Assembly: GCA_008933995.1 (NCBI GenBank)
Contig: WARS01000007.1
Span: 7,684,923-7,748,922 of the forward strand
Source: Datnioides undecimradiatus
Taxonomy: Eukaryota > Chordata > Actinopteri > Lobotiformes > Datnioididae
DNA: 64,000 nucleotides
Direction: 5' to 3'
Numbering within the stretch: position 1 is the stretch's first letter; each line of letters begins with the position of its first letter. This document shows positions 52,950 through 62,791 of the stretch, piece by piece. Under the pieces are notes generated by a model. The model saw only the letters and a list, made by a program, of their open reading frames with translations, was not told the DNA's origin and searched no databases. The translations under genes were made by a program, and so were the position numbers.

Positions 52950-54290
52950 CATAAAGCTGTGCTCTGAGTGTGTAAGTGGAGTCAGAGTCATTGCTCGTGA
53001 TTGCACAGGACATGTTTGGTACTGAATCCTCTGGCTGAACTGATTATACTACAGTGTCACTGACTGCGTCAGTAGTTTTTAGCAGCAGAGCTTCCCGCCC
53101 TGCTGTTAGCTGTAGCTTACAGTATAATGCAACAGTACAGTATGCTGTTACTCAGTGAAAGCCATTACAAAAATGTGAAATACAATGAAGTTCCAATAAT
53201 ATTTTAATTTCAAAACAAATTCTTTAAAACGAATACAATTACCACGCACGAGCTACAAAATCTTATAAAAACAGAGGATGGCACAAACAACCAGGATTAG
53301 CAGACTGCCCCAAGCCTTGTTAAAGGGCCAGTTCACTCAAATTACCAGAAGACAAGAGGTTTCGAGTTTATTGTTCCAGCTTTTAAAATTATTTTCTCCA
53401 TTTTGAAACAGTGACATTGCAGTTGAATTGCTGTGGGCAACAAAATCTTAAAGACATCTGAAAACCCAGAAAATAAAACCTGAACCATCTGCAGAGACAG
53501 AAACCGCGAGAGGACGGAGATGTTTTGTGATAAACATCACAATGATAAACCTTTCCACAGCACCATCTCCTTCAGTTAAACCACAGAATCATATCACATT
53601 TGATTCCCTGAGTTTCTCTTCTGTGAATGAAACCCTGCTCCTCAATATTTGATATTTGATTTGACGAACGTCATAACCTTCTTTGCAGTTTTTCATTCAG
53701 TCTTGAGCTATGGTCCATAGACCTCAACACTTCCTGTTGACGGTTCAGCTTAAAACCCTTACTTGTTATAGACCTGTTAAGCTTTAAATGTGAACTTAAT
53801 GTTGCACCTGTCTGCAGTAGAGAAGTACTGAATTTTGCCTGTAGGGTTTGGTTGAAGGCTGAACACTGCAATGCTGTGAGCTCATCACAGTGTTAGAAAT
53901 GACATACCTGTGTCCTGCCATCATCACCTAACTGGGCTGAGTGTCTTTACAGGCCTACTTGCAGTTGATTGGTTTATGGAAAGGGTTGTAAGCCCAAAAG
54001 CATCTGGACTTAATCACTTTGTTTCCCTGTTCCCTCGTTTTGTTTTCTTTACCTTCCTCCAGTTCTGACACTGGCTGCAGAGTCAGAAAACCAGGACCAA
54101 ATGAGGACGACGTGAAAGATCCCTAAATCATTCCTGCATTCATCAAGAGACTGAGTTGATAGTTGTGCCACAGTAATTGAATGAACTGCTAGTAGAAGTG
54201 AGTAGCAGAACTGAATTTGTACAACACAAGTGTTTGAAGTTTTGTGTTGTGTGTTCAGTGGCATCTCTGGTTTTAACCTGTTTCCTTGAA
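52950..54290. other. convergent kcnv2-pum3 intergenic region
   Basis: About 1.3 kb lies between the 3' ends of two genes facing each other. I see no coding sequence or RNA gene. A phrase near 53325 (GGGCCAGTTCACTCAAATTA) faintly recalls a fish repeat. Confidence 0.6.
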
Positions 54291-54517
54291 TCATTTTGTC
54301 CTCTGAACATTTTATTTCATTATTAACAGAATTCTCAACATTCCCACAAACACGCGTCCATTTTCCATTCGGGGACTGAAACGATAGAACGGTGTTCCAG
54401 GTTGTTTCCACATCCTGAAAACATTCCCATTTGCAGCAACAAACATCTCACAGTCTTGTGTTTTCTGTAAAAAGAGAGGACTGCCGCGCAGGAAGTGATG
54501 CGTCTCGTACAACGTCT
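54290..54517 (-). other. pum3: pum3 3'UTR with polyadenylation signal
   Basis: On the minus strand AATAAA (54311-54316) lies about 200 bases after the stop. Cleavage near 54290 is inferred, giving a short 3'UTR. Confidence 0.5.
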
Positions 54518-54647
54518 CTACTTGTTCAGATTCTCCAGCAGGATTTCAGCTCCTTTGTTGTTGCTGATGCTGCTGAGCTCTGATTTGATGGACCCCAGCG
54601 CTGCCTTCACCTCTGCCGCCACAGACTTGTCACAGCTGTTCAAGAGG
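54518..54647 (-). CDS. pum3: pum3 coding exon 17: C-terminus and stop
   Basis: Reads LLNSCDKSVAAEVKAALGSI and ends NNKGAEILLENLNK followed by TAG. Human ends STSKGIEILLEKLST. Confidence 0.95.
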
Positions 54648-57600
54648 CTGCAAAACACAAACACAGATGAAGATTAAAAAGCCAGGTTAGCTTGTGACCA
54701 CATATCCAGAGCATTAGGACCATAACAGGTTTAAAAACACAGACAGACAGACAGACACACACACAGACACACACACACACAGAGGATGCTTTCTTAGATT
54801 ATTAACCTATACGTTTATGATAAAACTACTCATTTTCAAAGTCACACTTGTGGGACAATATACTGCTCTTAAAGCATACCATGATGTGAAAGTTGATGAT
54901 TATCAGGATTATCAGTTTTTCTGTCCACACTTGATCATCCACAGTACTGAATTCTGCTGTCTGGAGTGCCGAGAAAGGCTGGCCGAGAAAACACCACAAG
55001 TCTGTTTTGGCACGCCTTGCACGTACTGACGGGGTGCTCTTGGCTGATCTTTGCCAACCTGTTGGGTTCACTAAAACAGAGCCATTGTCATGACTCTGTC
55101 CGGTCGTAGCCATCTGCGCACATAGTTTTGCCTTTTTCTGTCTTGGATTCCAGCCTCCCTCACAACAAAATGGAGTTTGGTGCTAATAGTATTAAATCAC
55201 TGCATTTAAAAAAAAAAAAACCCAAAACAAAACATGGAGGAAATATCTCCACAGTAAACAATCTTCTCCAGAGCCCCTAATGAAATAATCTCTGAACACA
55301 AATGACAGACAGGTTGTGGATTATTAAGAGATTTGGAGCATGTTTGTATACAAAACAACTTTTCTCTTGACGTTTTAAAATTCACTATTCGCCTCCACTA
55401 AAATCAAAGACCTACACACCTGTGCAGTTATAGACACTGCTAGAAGGAAGAAAGAAGGTGGGCTTTGGTAATTGGGGTAAGTAAGACAGTGTGTGGAGAG
55501 TGTCACTGACCTGCAGAGCACCATGGCTCCTCTGTTGACCTTGACCCAAGTCTTGAGCTTGTCTGCCCCCACTGTGTCCACCAATATCCTGCCGAACCGC
55601 TCTGAAACAATAAGTGAACCAAGATTGACAGGAACATAAGTATGTGTATGATATAACTCTAAAATATGAATAACAGCATCTGTCTGGCGTCGGCAGTTTG
55701 TGGGAAATCTGGGCCACGGGTCAATACTTTGTGGTGCAATCGGTGCCCTCTTGTGGTCGTTTTGACATTTTCACACACGTCCTGGGCGGACAAATTCTGT
55801 ATTTAAATCATTTCTGTTTTCTGTGATGGTATTTTCAATGCCAGGTGATGACACAAATGAATAAACACACAGAAAGTGTGGCTTGTTATTGACATATTGA
55901 CCGACAGTATGGTCCTGCAACAGGCAGATATACTGAACACTATAGCAGCTGGCAGTGTGAAGCCAAATACACAAAGTGTGTGTGTCTGTCTGTCCGTTTA
56001 CCTTCCTTGCCAGCCTCCGCCAGCGTCATGTCCTGCTCTATGAGCCACTTCAGCACCAGGTGTCCTGCCGGATGCTCCGCCATGTGAAGCTGCAGCGGAA
56101 AAACAGAGTTCAGAATGAAGAACAGCCGAGGAGACACACAACAACCATTCTCAGGAGAAACGCGGCCGTGCTGTTGAAGCGGTGATGTTTCCACGACCAT
56201 GTCCGTTTAGCCTGTTAGCATGTTCACATCTTCTCATTAGCGCTAAAAACAGCCGCTTCTCTGAAAAGTTTTTTTTGAACTTGTTTCCTTTATATAAACA
56301 CAGTCACACATCTTATACACACAGACGCGCTACCTGTCCACTGGTCCCTCCTGGCACTAGCTCCTGATTAGCTAGTTGAGCCACGGCTGTCATGGCAGGC
56401 CGCAGGTCCCCGCAGGCTGACGCCAGGATGTCGCTAACGGTGACGCTGGTCGCCTTGTCCGTCACCATTGTGTCTGCGTTGTCACGGAGATACTCCAGCA
56501 GCGGCGGGGAGACGACTTCGAGCAGCTCCTTCCTCCGAATCGCCATGTCCTTTTTACTGATGAGGAGACGACAGAAGTGATGTCACTGTGGTTTCTTATC
56601 ACTTTCACTTTGTTTCCAACAACATCAGCTTAACCTCAACTTAACTTCTGACAAACACTTAAAATTTATTGACATTTATTTGATGTTAAACATTTTGAGG
56701 CTTCAGAATTTTCCCTTTTTTTCAGGTCATTTAGCGCACGCGCACACACACACCTGTGTGCGTTTCCGTCTCCTTGCTCCAGCACCTTGATGATCTCCGG
56801 CAGCAGGTGTGCAGGGTCTCTGGGGCTCAGCAGGTACAACAAAACCTTCTTGCCGTATTTATTACTGATGACCTCATCCAGAGACGACAAGATCTCCTGA
56901 ACAGGTGTAAAACAGGTGAGATGACAGTATTTAGCCAATAATTACAGCCTCTTCACACATCTTCAACCTAAAGATCATGACCTGACAGCTTCTTTAAATT
57001 CACATCAACACATCAACCTTGGGTTCGACTTTTAGGAAAGCTGCAGCTGCCATTTCAAGCACCTGGATTTAAGAAGAGAAACATGCCCTTCAAACCACAT
57101 GAAGTCAGACTTACTGACAGCACGGCCTGTTTGACAAGCTTGGTGTCGTCCACGCAGTCGAATATGGCCAGAAGGACCAGGTGACCGAACTCCCCCTGAC
57201 AGACAACAGTCACGCATGAACAACAGGAGTAAATGTTAAAAACATTATGGCTTTGACATTGCAGTTACCATGGCAATGTACCCCAGCAAGGAATGAAGCA
57301 GCAGTGAGAACTCACCGTGGCAAACTTCACCATGTACGTCTTCATAGTTTTGATTATGACTTTTCTGTCCTGAAACATGAAGGAAAAAGGTTTGCTCAGA
57401 ACAAAGACAGTGACCACCACACATTCATTTTACTGCCAGTGAAGATCTCTCAACGCAAACATCTGTACACCTTTGTATTACATCATACACACCTTGTCAA
57501 CAACAGATGTAGAGTGTTTGAGCCTGGCTGGCTGGATGTGTGTGTGTGCGTGCATGTACCTTGGCCGTTCCATGCCACAGACAGTGCATTGCCACTCGTG

Positions 57601-58284
57601 CTCCGTCGTGTGTGTGAGCCATGTAGACGACGGACTCTCTGATGGACTCGATCGTCTCCTGCTCACATCAGGACAAATACACGTTACAGTGAGCACTGAA
57701 GGAACGTAATGACTTTTGTCCTGTGACGCTGTAACACTGATACCGTCATGTTGTGGCCTTTGCTACTTTAATGAATACTGATCCATAGTAAATACGCAGC
57801 AGTATGAAATGTCAAACAGCTGTTTACCGTTCTCTGTTTGTCAGGTGCAAACAGGAAGTAGTCCAGAAAGACTTTGTGGACCAAAGAGTGTTTGATGACT
57901 TGTTCCCTGAAAAACAACAACGTGAGTTAAATTCTACATATTAATAAAATGCAATCAGAGGGAGTGAAAAGACAGATAAATCATAAAATCATATGTTTAA
58001 ATCATAAAACAGTTTTCTCATCTCACTTCTGGGCCATGGGCGTGAGAATCTGCTTCATCTCGTCTATGATGTTGTTCACCTTGTCCGGGTTCCCCTCCAC
58101 TACCTTCTCGATGGTGTTACACACTGATGACTGGACACACAGACACAGAAATGGTCGCAGTCAGTCAGCAGGAGACATGTCTTACACTGTGGTGAGGCTT
58201 ATCAGAGTCGGGCAGAGAAAACGTAACGCAGAGGACACCAGGACGCCATCACAGCGGTCAACGTTAAGGTGTAAAATAGGCATG

Positions 58285-58319
<35 letters not shown>

Positions 58320-61141
58320 CTTGCAGACAGTGAAGGTGTTCCCGTACAGCTCCTCAGTGAGCATGAGTCTCTGTGCAAGCACTGCTTTGTCGTTGTAGGC
58401 GTACTCGATGATGGATGAGGCAGCGGCGTGGCGAAGCATCGGTCGCACGTGACCTTTGAATGTCTGCATCACGGCTGCCAGCAGCTCCTTGTTCCTGTGG
58501 CGCAAATACACACACTCCTTATCAACGCACGTGAGCATCCGACAGTGTCAAACGTGCAGTTTATGAGTTGCTGATTTACAGATTAAGAAGACGCCGATCT
58601 GAGCCGACTCACCCATACATCAGCAGTTTTTTCACCACGTGTCTGCCGTACTGCGATTTACACAAACCAATGATGTCATCTGTGAAAGCACGGACAGTTA
58701 TTGCCTCTCAAATAGCCGCTTTGCTTGAACGCTGCGTAGGGTGTGACACGTTTCCTGCTCGCATACGTCAGAGGATTTACATGCAGTCGGAGGGGTCGAG
58801 AGCTCACGGCGAGATGTCACAATAGTTTAAATGTGTTAAAGTGATCCTTGCAAAATGTTTTTACCTCACACATTCATAGAAATGTTTTTTGCCCTTTCAG
58901 CCAGCTAACATGACACATGAGATTCAAAGTATACATGGCAGCTGCTAGCAGGAATATAATACTAACCCAGAATTCAAAAGGTCGGGACAAATTAGCTGTT
59001 TGGGTCTTAGCAGCACTGGTTTAAAACACGTACTAATTCAAGCTAGTTCCCCTCTTGGGACAATGAACACGTTCTACATATTAATGTGCCATTTAAGGCG
59101 CAAAATGACGACAACGATGAGAGCTGAAAACATTAGTTTCTGGATGATGTGAACAGCGGCGAGTGGTAAACATAGGAGTCACATGGGAGACACTCGTCTG
59201 CTCACCTTTGAGCTCCTCAAACACTTCCTGTCTCTGCTCGTGGCCGCCGAACTGGATGAAACACTGCAGCACTCGAACCGAGTCATGAGCAAACGCCATC
59301 TGGAGGCAGGAAAGCAGACAGTTGAGTTGCGTTTAGTGGCGTTGCTGCGTTCCCCAATCTCAGCTACTGACTTACAGAGTCAAACGTTAGAGTTACTGAC
59401 AGAGGTGATACCAGTTGCATTAAACCTGAGCAATGTAGAGATAAGTCAGTACGGTTGTAGGTTTTTAACAGAAGACGTCATCTGCTTGAGTAGCAGTAAA
59501 CTGGATTACAGAAGAGCGCCACCCATACACAGTGACGCATAGAAAATCTGCTGCTGCGCCGTTCGATTCACAGGCGATCTGTGGGCATTTTAGCGCTGAA
59601 CAGAGAGACTCACCTGTTTGATCTTCCCACGAATCAGATCGTGAAGCTCCTTCATCAGTTTCTTCTTCAAGTCGCTGTTGCAGTCCTTCCTGTTAGAACA
59701 GACATACCACCATCATCGGTCAATGGGGTGGTCAGCAGCATTCACAACATGAAATACGCTTCATAAGTGTTTTAGATAATATCCTAAAGAAACGTGCGCC
59801 TGCACGCGTTGGACTGGTCAGCGGCCACAGGCCTCATCAAACTGAATGAGAAAGTTGCGTATGTTGGTGTGAACATGGACTTAGTCAAAGGGAAACATAC
59901 AGTTCTTTCATTAAACTCACATTTATGTAACTTGTTCTGACAGGATTTTTTTTTTTTGTAACTCTATGAGTCTGCGCGGGTATACCTCCTGAGGTCTCCC
60001 CACATTCGTTTTGCCTGGGAGATGATCTGGAACATGTCCTTCCTCTCCGCCAGCTGCCTGTTCTGCTTCAGCTCCCTCTTCCTCTGCTGCCGGTTCTTCT
60101 TCAGCTCCTCCTTCGTCAGCTCCTTTGCCTTTGGCTTAAAATCCCCCTTCTTCATCTTCTTAGCTGCTGGACCTGACCACGTACACATTTGGACAGTTCA
60201 TTGTTGATCATCAAGAAAAGACTGAAGCTATACAAAGGCAATGGAGTTAAACTTTAGGCTTCGCTCAAAGCAGCGACCGGCAACCAATCACAGAACTATA
60301 GTTTAGCTTTAAAGAGACTGGCAAATGATCAGAGAATGTGTACAGTGGCCAGAGAGGACAGGGGTAAAGGTGAACTCACTTATTTTGTGTTCAAGCTATA
60401 TAAGTCTTTATTATATCCTAACCTATGTATTTTCTAAAATATGTGTGAATAAGTGTTTCCTCAGTCACGCCAGCCTGCACCAAATGGACCCAGATTTAGT
60501 CCAAATGATAGGAACCCAAAAAGGAGGAAACTGCTGAGTTCGACTAAAGTTTGACACTATGCATTCCCTGATTAGTTGAAGATGTAGCATTCAAGCCGTA
60601 GACTAGGGACAAGGTGCACAACGCTGTTGCGACCATGTGTTTTTGCACGTGTCACCTTACGAACATCCGTAACAGTCCCTGAATTTGTATCTGGAGTTTT
60701 GAAGAATGTGTAAAGCAAAATATTGAGCAGCAATAAGAAAATGACTAAATTATGTTGATTGGATCGTACTCTTACCTTCACCCTCTTCTTCCTTTTTCGC
60801 TTTAAAAGGTGGCAGTTTCCTCTTCTGCGGCCCCTTGCCGGCTTTGGAGAAAGCAAATTTCTGTTGTTTCTTGCCGCCATCTCCAGCCTTCCCTGGTCTG
60901 CTCTTCTTCTCTGTGTTGTTGTACGGCTTGAAAGGCTTTTTAGCGCCCGGCTTACCGCCAGGTTTTCCACCAAGTTTGGTCCCTATGGAATCTGCATAGA
61001 GTAAGACAGTGCCAGTGTCAAACTTGGTTAAAAGTGATGGCGCACATTGCTGATGGATGTTAACTCCAGCTCACCTTTTCCTTTCTGTGTAAACTTCTTT
61101 CCACCTTTAGGAGAAAAGGGTTTTTTGGATTTAGCCTCCAT
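54518..61141 (-). CDS. pum3: Pumilio homolog 3 (KIAA0020/Puf-A), 17 coding exons
   Basis: Encodes a nucleolar Puf-family protein related to yeast Puf6 that acts in large-subunit rRNA processing and binds nucleic acid with little sequence specificity. The joined exons give 657 codons (human 648) in one frame. The N-terminus is Lys/Gly-rich, followed by Puf-like helical repeats with hallmarks AFAHDSVRVLQCFIQFGG, YGRHVVKKLLMYG, AHTHDGARVAMHCLWHG, YGKKVLLYLLSPRDPAH and AEHPAGHLVLKWLIEQD. It converges on kcnv2 and diverges from the cfap44-like gene. Joined CDS in transcript order: 61141-61075, 60991-60776, 60172-59986, 59689-59614, 59299-59206, 58679-58613, 58494-58320, 58130-58027, 57906-57828, 57658-57560, 57369-57316, 57195-57115, 56896-56754, 56556-56334, 56089-56002, 55601-55511, 54647-54518. 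Confidence 0.96.
54738..54782. repeat. (GACA)n/(CA)n microsatellite
   Basis: A compound GACA and CA run in the last pum3 intron, just beyond exon 17's acceptor. Confidence 0.9.
55511..55601 (-). CDS. pum3: pum3 coding exon 16
   Basis: Reads RFGRILVDTVGADKLKTWVK and VNRGAMVLC. Human has SWASVNRGAIILSS. Phase 1 in, phase 2 out. Confidence 0.95.
56002..56089 (-). CDS. pum3: pum3 coding exon 15: last Puf repeats
   Basis: Reads LHMAEHPAGHLVLKWLIEQD, nearly identical to human, then MTLAEAGKE. The donor is G|GTAAAC, phase 1. Confidence 0.96.
56334..56556 (-). CDS. pum3: pum3 coding exon 14
   Basis: Reads RRKELLEVVSPPLLEYLRDN, then DKATSVTVSDILASACGDLR and ends GGTSGQ. Human has RRRELLESISPALLSYLQEH. 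Acceptor CTCATCAG. Confidence 0.95.
56754..56896 (-). CDS. pum3: pum3 coding exon 13: Puf repeat
   Basis: Reads SNKYGKKVLLYLLSPRDPAH, then EIIKVLEQGDGNAH. Its donor lies against a GT run. It leaves in phase 2. Confidence 0.96.
57115..57195 (-). CDS. pum3: pum3 coding exon 12: Puf repeat
   Basis: Reads GEFGHLVLLAIFDCVDDTKL and VKQAVLS. 27 codons, phase 0 at both ends. Confidence 0.95.
57316..57369 (-). CDS. pum3: pum3 coding exon 11
   Basis: A small 54-bp exon reading DRKVIIKTMKTYMVKFAT. Human has DRKVIVKTMKTYVEKVAN. Phase 0 at both ends. Confidence 0.95.
57560..57658 (-). CDS. pum3: pum3 coding exon 10: Puf repeat
   Basis: Reads ETIESIRESVVYMAHTHDGA and RVAMHCLWHGTAK. Exactly 33 codons between phase-0 introns. 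Confidence 0.96.
57828..57906 (-). CDS. pum3: pum3 coding exon 9
   Basis: Reads EQVIKHSLVHKVFLDYFLFA and PDKQRT. Human has AVIKHSLVHKVFLDFFTYAP. Phase 2 in, phase 0 out. Confidence 0.95.
58027..58130 (-). CDS. pum3: pum3 coding exon 8
   Basis: Reads SSVCNTIEKVVEGNPDKVNN and then DEMKQILTPMAQ. It aligns without gaps to human SADHRTLDKVLEVQPEKLEL. Confidence 0.95.
58288..58317. repeat. (GT)n microsatellite at a pum3 donor
   Basis: Fifteen GT units on the plus strand. On the transcript this is an AC run starting a few bases after the donor of coding exon 7. Confidence 0.9.
58320..58494 (-). CDS. pum3: pum3 coding exon 7: Puf repeats
   Basis: Reads FKGHVRPMLRHAAASSIIEY, then AYNDKAVLAQRLMLTEELYG, very close to the human protein. 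The donor runs into a TG microsatellite (58288-58317). Phase 0. Confidence 0.96.
58613..58679 (-). CDS. pum3: pum3 coding exon 6: Puf repeat
   Basis: Reads DDIIGLCKSQYGRHVVKKLL and MYG. A small 67-bp exon with acceptor TTTCACAG and donor GG|GTGAGT. Phases agree with both neighbours. Confidence 0.94.
59206..59299 (-). CDS. pum3: pum3 coding exon 5: first Puf repeats
   Basis: Reads MAFAHDSVRVLQCFIQFGGH and then EVFEELK. This corresponds to human IAFAHDSTRVIQCYIQYGN. The internal Met is not the start codon, because earlier exons join in frame. Confidence 0.96.
59614..59689 (-). CDS. pum3: pum3 coding exon 4
   Basis: Reads KDCNSDLKKKLMKELHDLIR and GKIKQ, equal to human KLMSDLQKLIQGKIKT. Donor CAG|GTGAGT, phase 0. 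Confidence 0.94.
59986..60172 (-). CDS. pum3: pum3 coding exon 3: charged helix before the Puf repeats
   Basis: Reads QRKRELKQNRQLAERKDMFQ and then QAKRMWGDLRR, matching human KELKQSRQLSDK and AKQMWEILRRKDC. A long charged helix is likely. It leaves in phase 2. Confidence 0.95.
60776..60991 (-). CDS. pum3: pum3 coding exon 2: basic N-terminal region
   Basis: A basic low-complexity stretch containing GGKPGGKPGAKKPFKPYNNT and ending EEEGE. It probably carries nucleolar-targeting signals. Conservation is low here, but both splice sites and phases (1 and 1) fit. Confidence 0.9.
61075..61141 (-). CDS. pum3: pum3 coding exon 1: start codon
   Basis: Starts MEAKSKKPFSPKGGKKFTQK, lysine-rich like human MEVKGKKQFTGKS. 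The donor on the minus strand is G|GTGAGC, phase 1. Confidence 0.92.
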
Positions 61142-61855
61142 CCTAACGTGCGTCCCACAGAGATTTCACGACAGAGAGAAAGCAGACAGATGGGCATACA
61201 AGCAGTCAGAAATCTGAGCAAACAGGACTATTACCAGCAGGTTAATGGAGAAGATCAATATTAATAAACATAACAGGTTCGGCATAGGTTGAATTTCAGA
61301 AATGTTATAAGACGAAAGACCTAAAATGCCTGATATTTATGATATGCAAACATAAAAAAGACTTAAATATGCAGTTAATGATTTTGCACAGGCAACATCA
61401 CAAACTAAAACAAGAGTGATTGTTAAGGGTGAGTGTAATCACGTCTACGTAAATGACGACTGGCTCGTTTCTTTTTCTATCTAGGTATCCACATTTTGTG
61501 TGATTTTAACAACTCGGGAAAAAAATAGTTTGACCCATCCATCCGTTAATTGGCTGCTCCCTTCAGTGCTATTGTTTTCAAACTTTCACACAAATGCAAG
61601 GAACAGTCAACTTCAATTTCACATTTTAAAGCTGCGTATTGGCTTAGAGTGGATTAGTTTAAGATGCGTCGTCACTTCTTTACTTCTTGGGTCTGGGTAT
61701 TACTTTTTCAGAAGCTTTTTAGCTCAGATCATTGAAATAATGCATGTCAGCACAAATTTCTATGCCATCGATAACGCCACGCGTGTCTGTTGTTTATCTG
61801 TACTGCTAACGCGAACAATAAGAAGGTAAATCACATTTTCGCCGGTGTTACTTAC

Positions 61856-61935
61856 ATTTCATATGCACACACACGCTTTCCCAGCTCAGTCCCCCATGCG
61901 TTCTGAACCAAAACGGTTTACGGCACAAAACGTCC
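61856..61935 (-). other. pum3: probable pum3 non-coding first exon
   Basis: A strong minus-strand donor (GTAAGT, 61850-61855) and an acceptor-like GTTAG just before the ATG exon suggest a 5'UTR intron. The start of the exon is a guess, in a CpG-richer region with a CCAAT motif at 61934-61938. Confidence 0.4.
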
Positions 61936-62718
61936 AATCACACTGGACCGTCACTGCCGTAAAACGTAGGTTTTGCGACAACTCTTTATCGCCGACAAAG
62001 TGGTAGAATATCACGTTTTGCTGCTCTTATATTAACGAATTTCAAATTATGTTTATCTCTTGCATCCTACAGTTTATCGACAAAGACGTAGTTAAATATT
62101 TTTCAGTGTTTCAAAAGTCCCTAGAGTTGTGCAGCCGCCATGTTTGTTTACAAGTGATGGGTGTCGTTACTATGGTTACAGAGGATGAAAAGGGAGGAGT
62201 TCATAATAACTTATACATTTATTTGGTTTTAATTTATCCTACTGATGTGTCATAAACATACATAACTTAATTGCGTTTTAATACAATAATGATTTCTTGA
62301 TTGAAATTGTTAAAATTGAAAACGTGCTTCCTCTTTGATCCCTAGATGAAGCAACAAGCACGTCAGTCAGGAAAGGATGGCATTACATTAACCAGCAGGC
62401 TTTGCAGCTGAGTTACCTTCCCCGTTGCCTAGCAACGCCTCCAAACTAATACTGACTTGGCGAGTTAAACAGAGCAGGTTGCAGACATTTAGTACGAAAG
62501 TTAAGATAACAGCGTTTTGTTGTTAACATGATGAGCAAATGAAAAGATAACCTAGTTATATTGTATGAATTTTACCAAATTATCTCATTTATTGTCTAAT
62601 GAAGCTTAACGTCAGTTTGGTCAAGTTGGAAATAATATTTACTTGCGTTTGAAAAAATAATTTCCCGTGTTTGTTTTGCTGATAAAAAGTCAGAGCAGCA
62701 GATGATTTGACAGCGGAA
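61860..62718. promoter_or_regulatory. divergent promoter region, pum3 / cfap44-like
   Basis: Lies between the inferred first exon of pum3 (minus) and the ATG of the next gene (plus). It is somewhat CpG-richer near 61880-62000 and contains a CCAAT motif and an RFX X-box. No other gene is seen. A short upstream frame (ATGATGAGCAAATGA, from 62529) lies in the presumed 5' leader of the plus-strand gene. Confidence 0.5.
62424..62436. promoter_or_regulatory. RFX-type X-box
   Basis: GTTGCCTAGCAAC fits the X-box consensus (two inverted half-sites, GTTGCC and AGCAAC, around one base). RFX factors bind such sites to drive ciliary genes. It lies 283 bases before the ATG of the cilia-like gene, within the usual range for such elements. 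Confidence 0.75.
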
Positions 62719-62791
62719 ATGTCGGAAGAAGTCACAGTTCCTGTTGAAGAAGCTGATAACACCAAGACAACCTCGCAGGAACAGACTGAAG
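62719..62791 (+). CDS. cfap44-like exon 1
   Basis: Starts at the ATG in AAATGTCGG and ends ACTGAAG|GTAACG, phase 1. The 24 codons are Glu/Thr-rich and unlikely to be folded. An intron of 410 bases without features follows. Confidence 0.7.

Larger units (their letters stand above)
54783..61074 (-). other. pum3 introns
   Basis: Introns range from about 110 bases to nearly 1 kb. The longer ones (54648-55510, 58680-59205, 59690-59985, 60173-60775) show no coding sequence or snoRNA that I can recognise. The overall gene is compact compared with vldlr. Confidence 0.6.

Noticed and set aside
53320-53500. Phrase resembling a fish repeat that begins with a TTCACCCAAATTA-like start
   Set aside because: Only the first 20 or so bases are similar; the rest does not follow.
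57949-58398. 149-codon plus-strand frame
   Set aside because: It is the opposite-strand shadow of pum3 coding exons 7 and 8.
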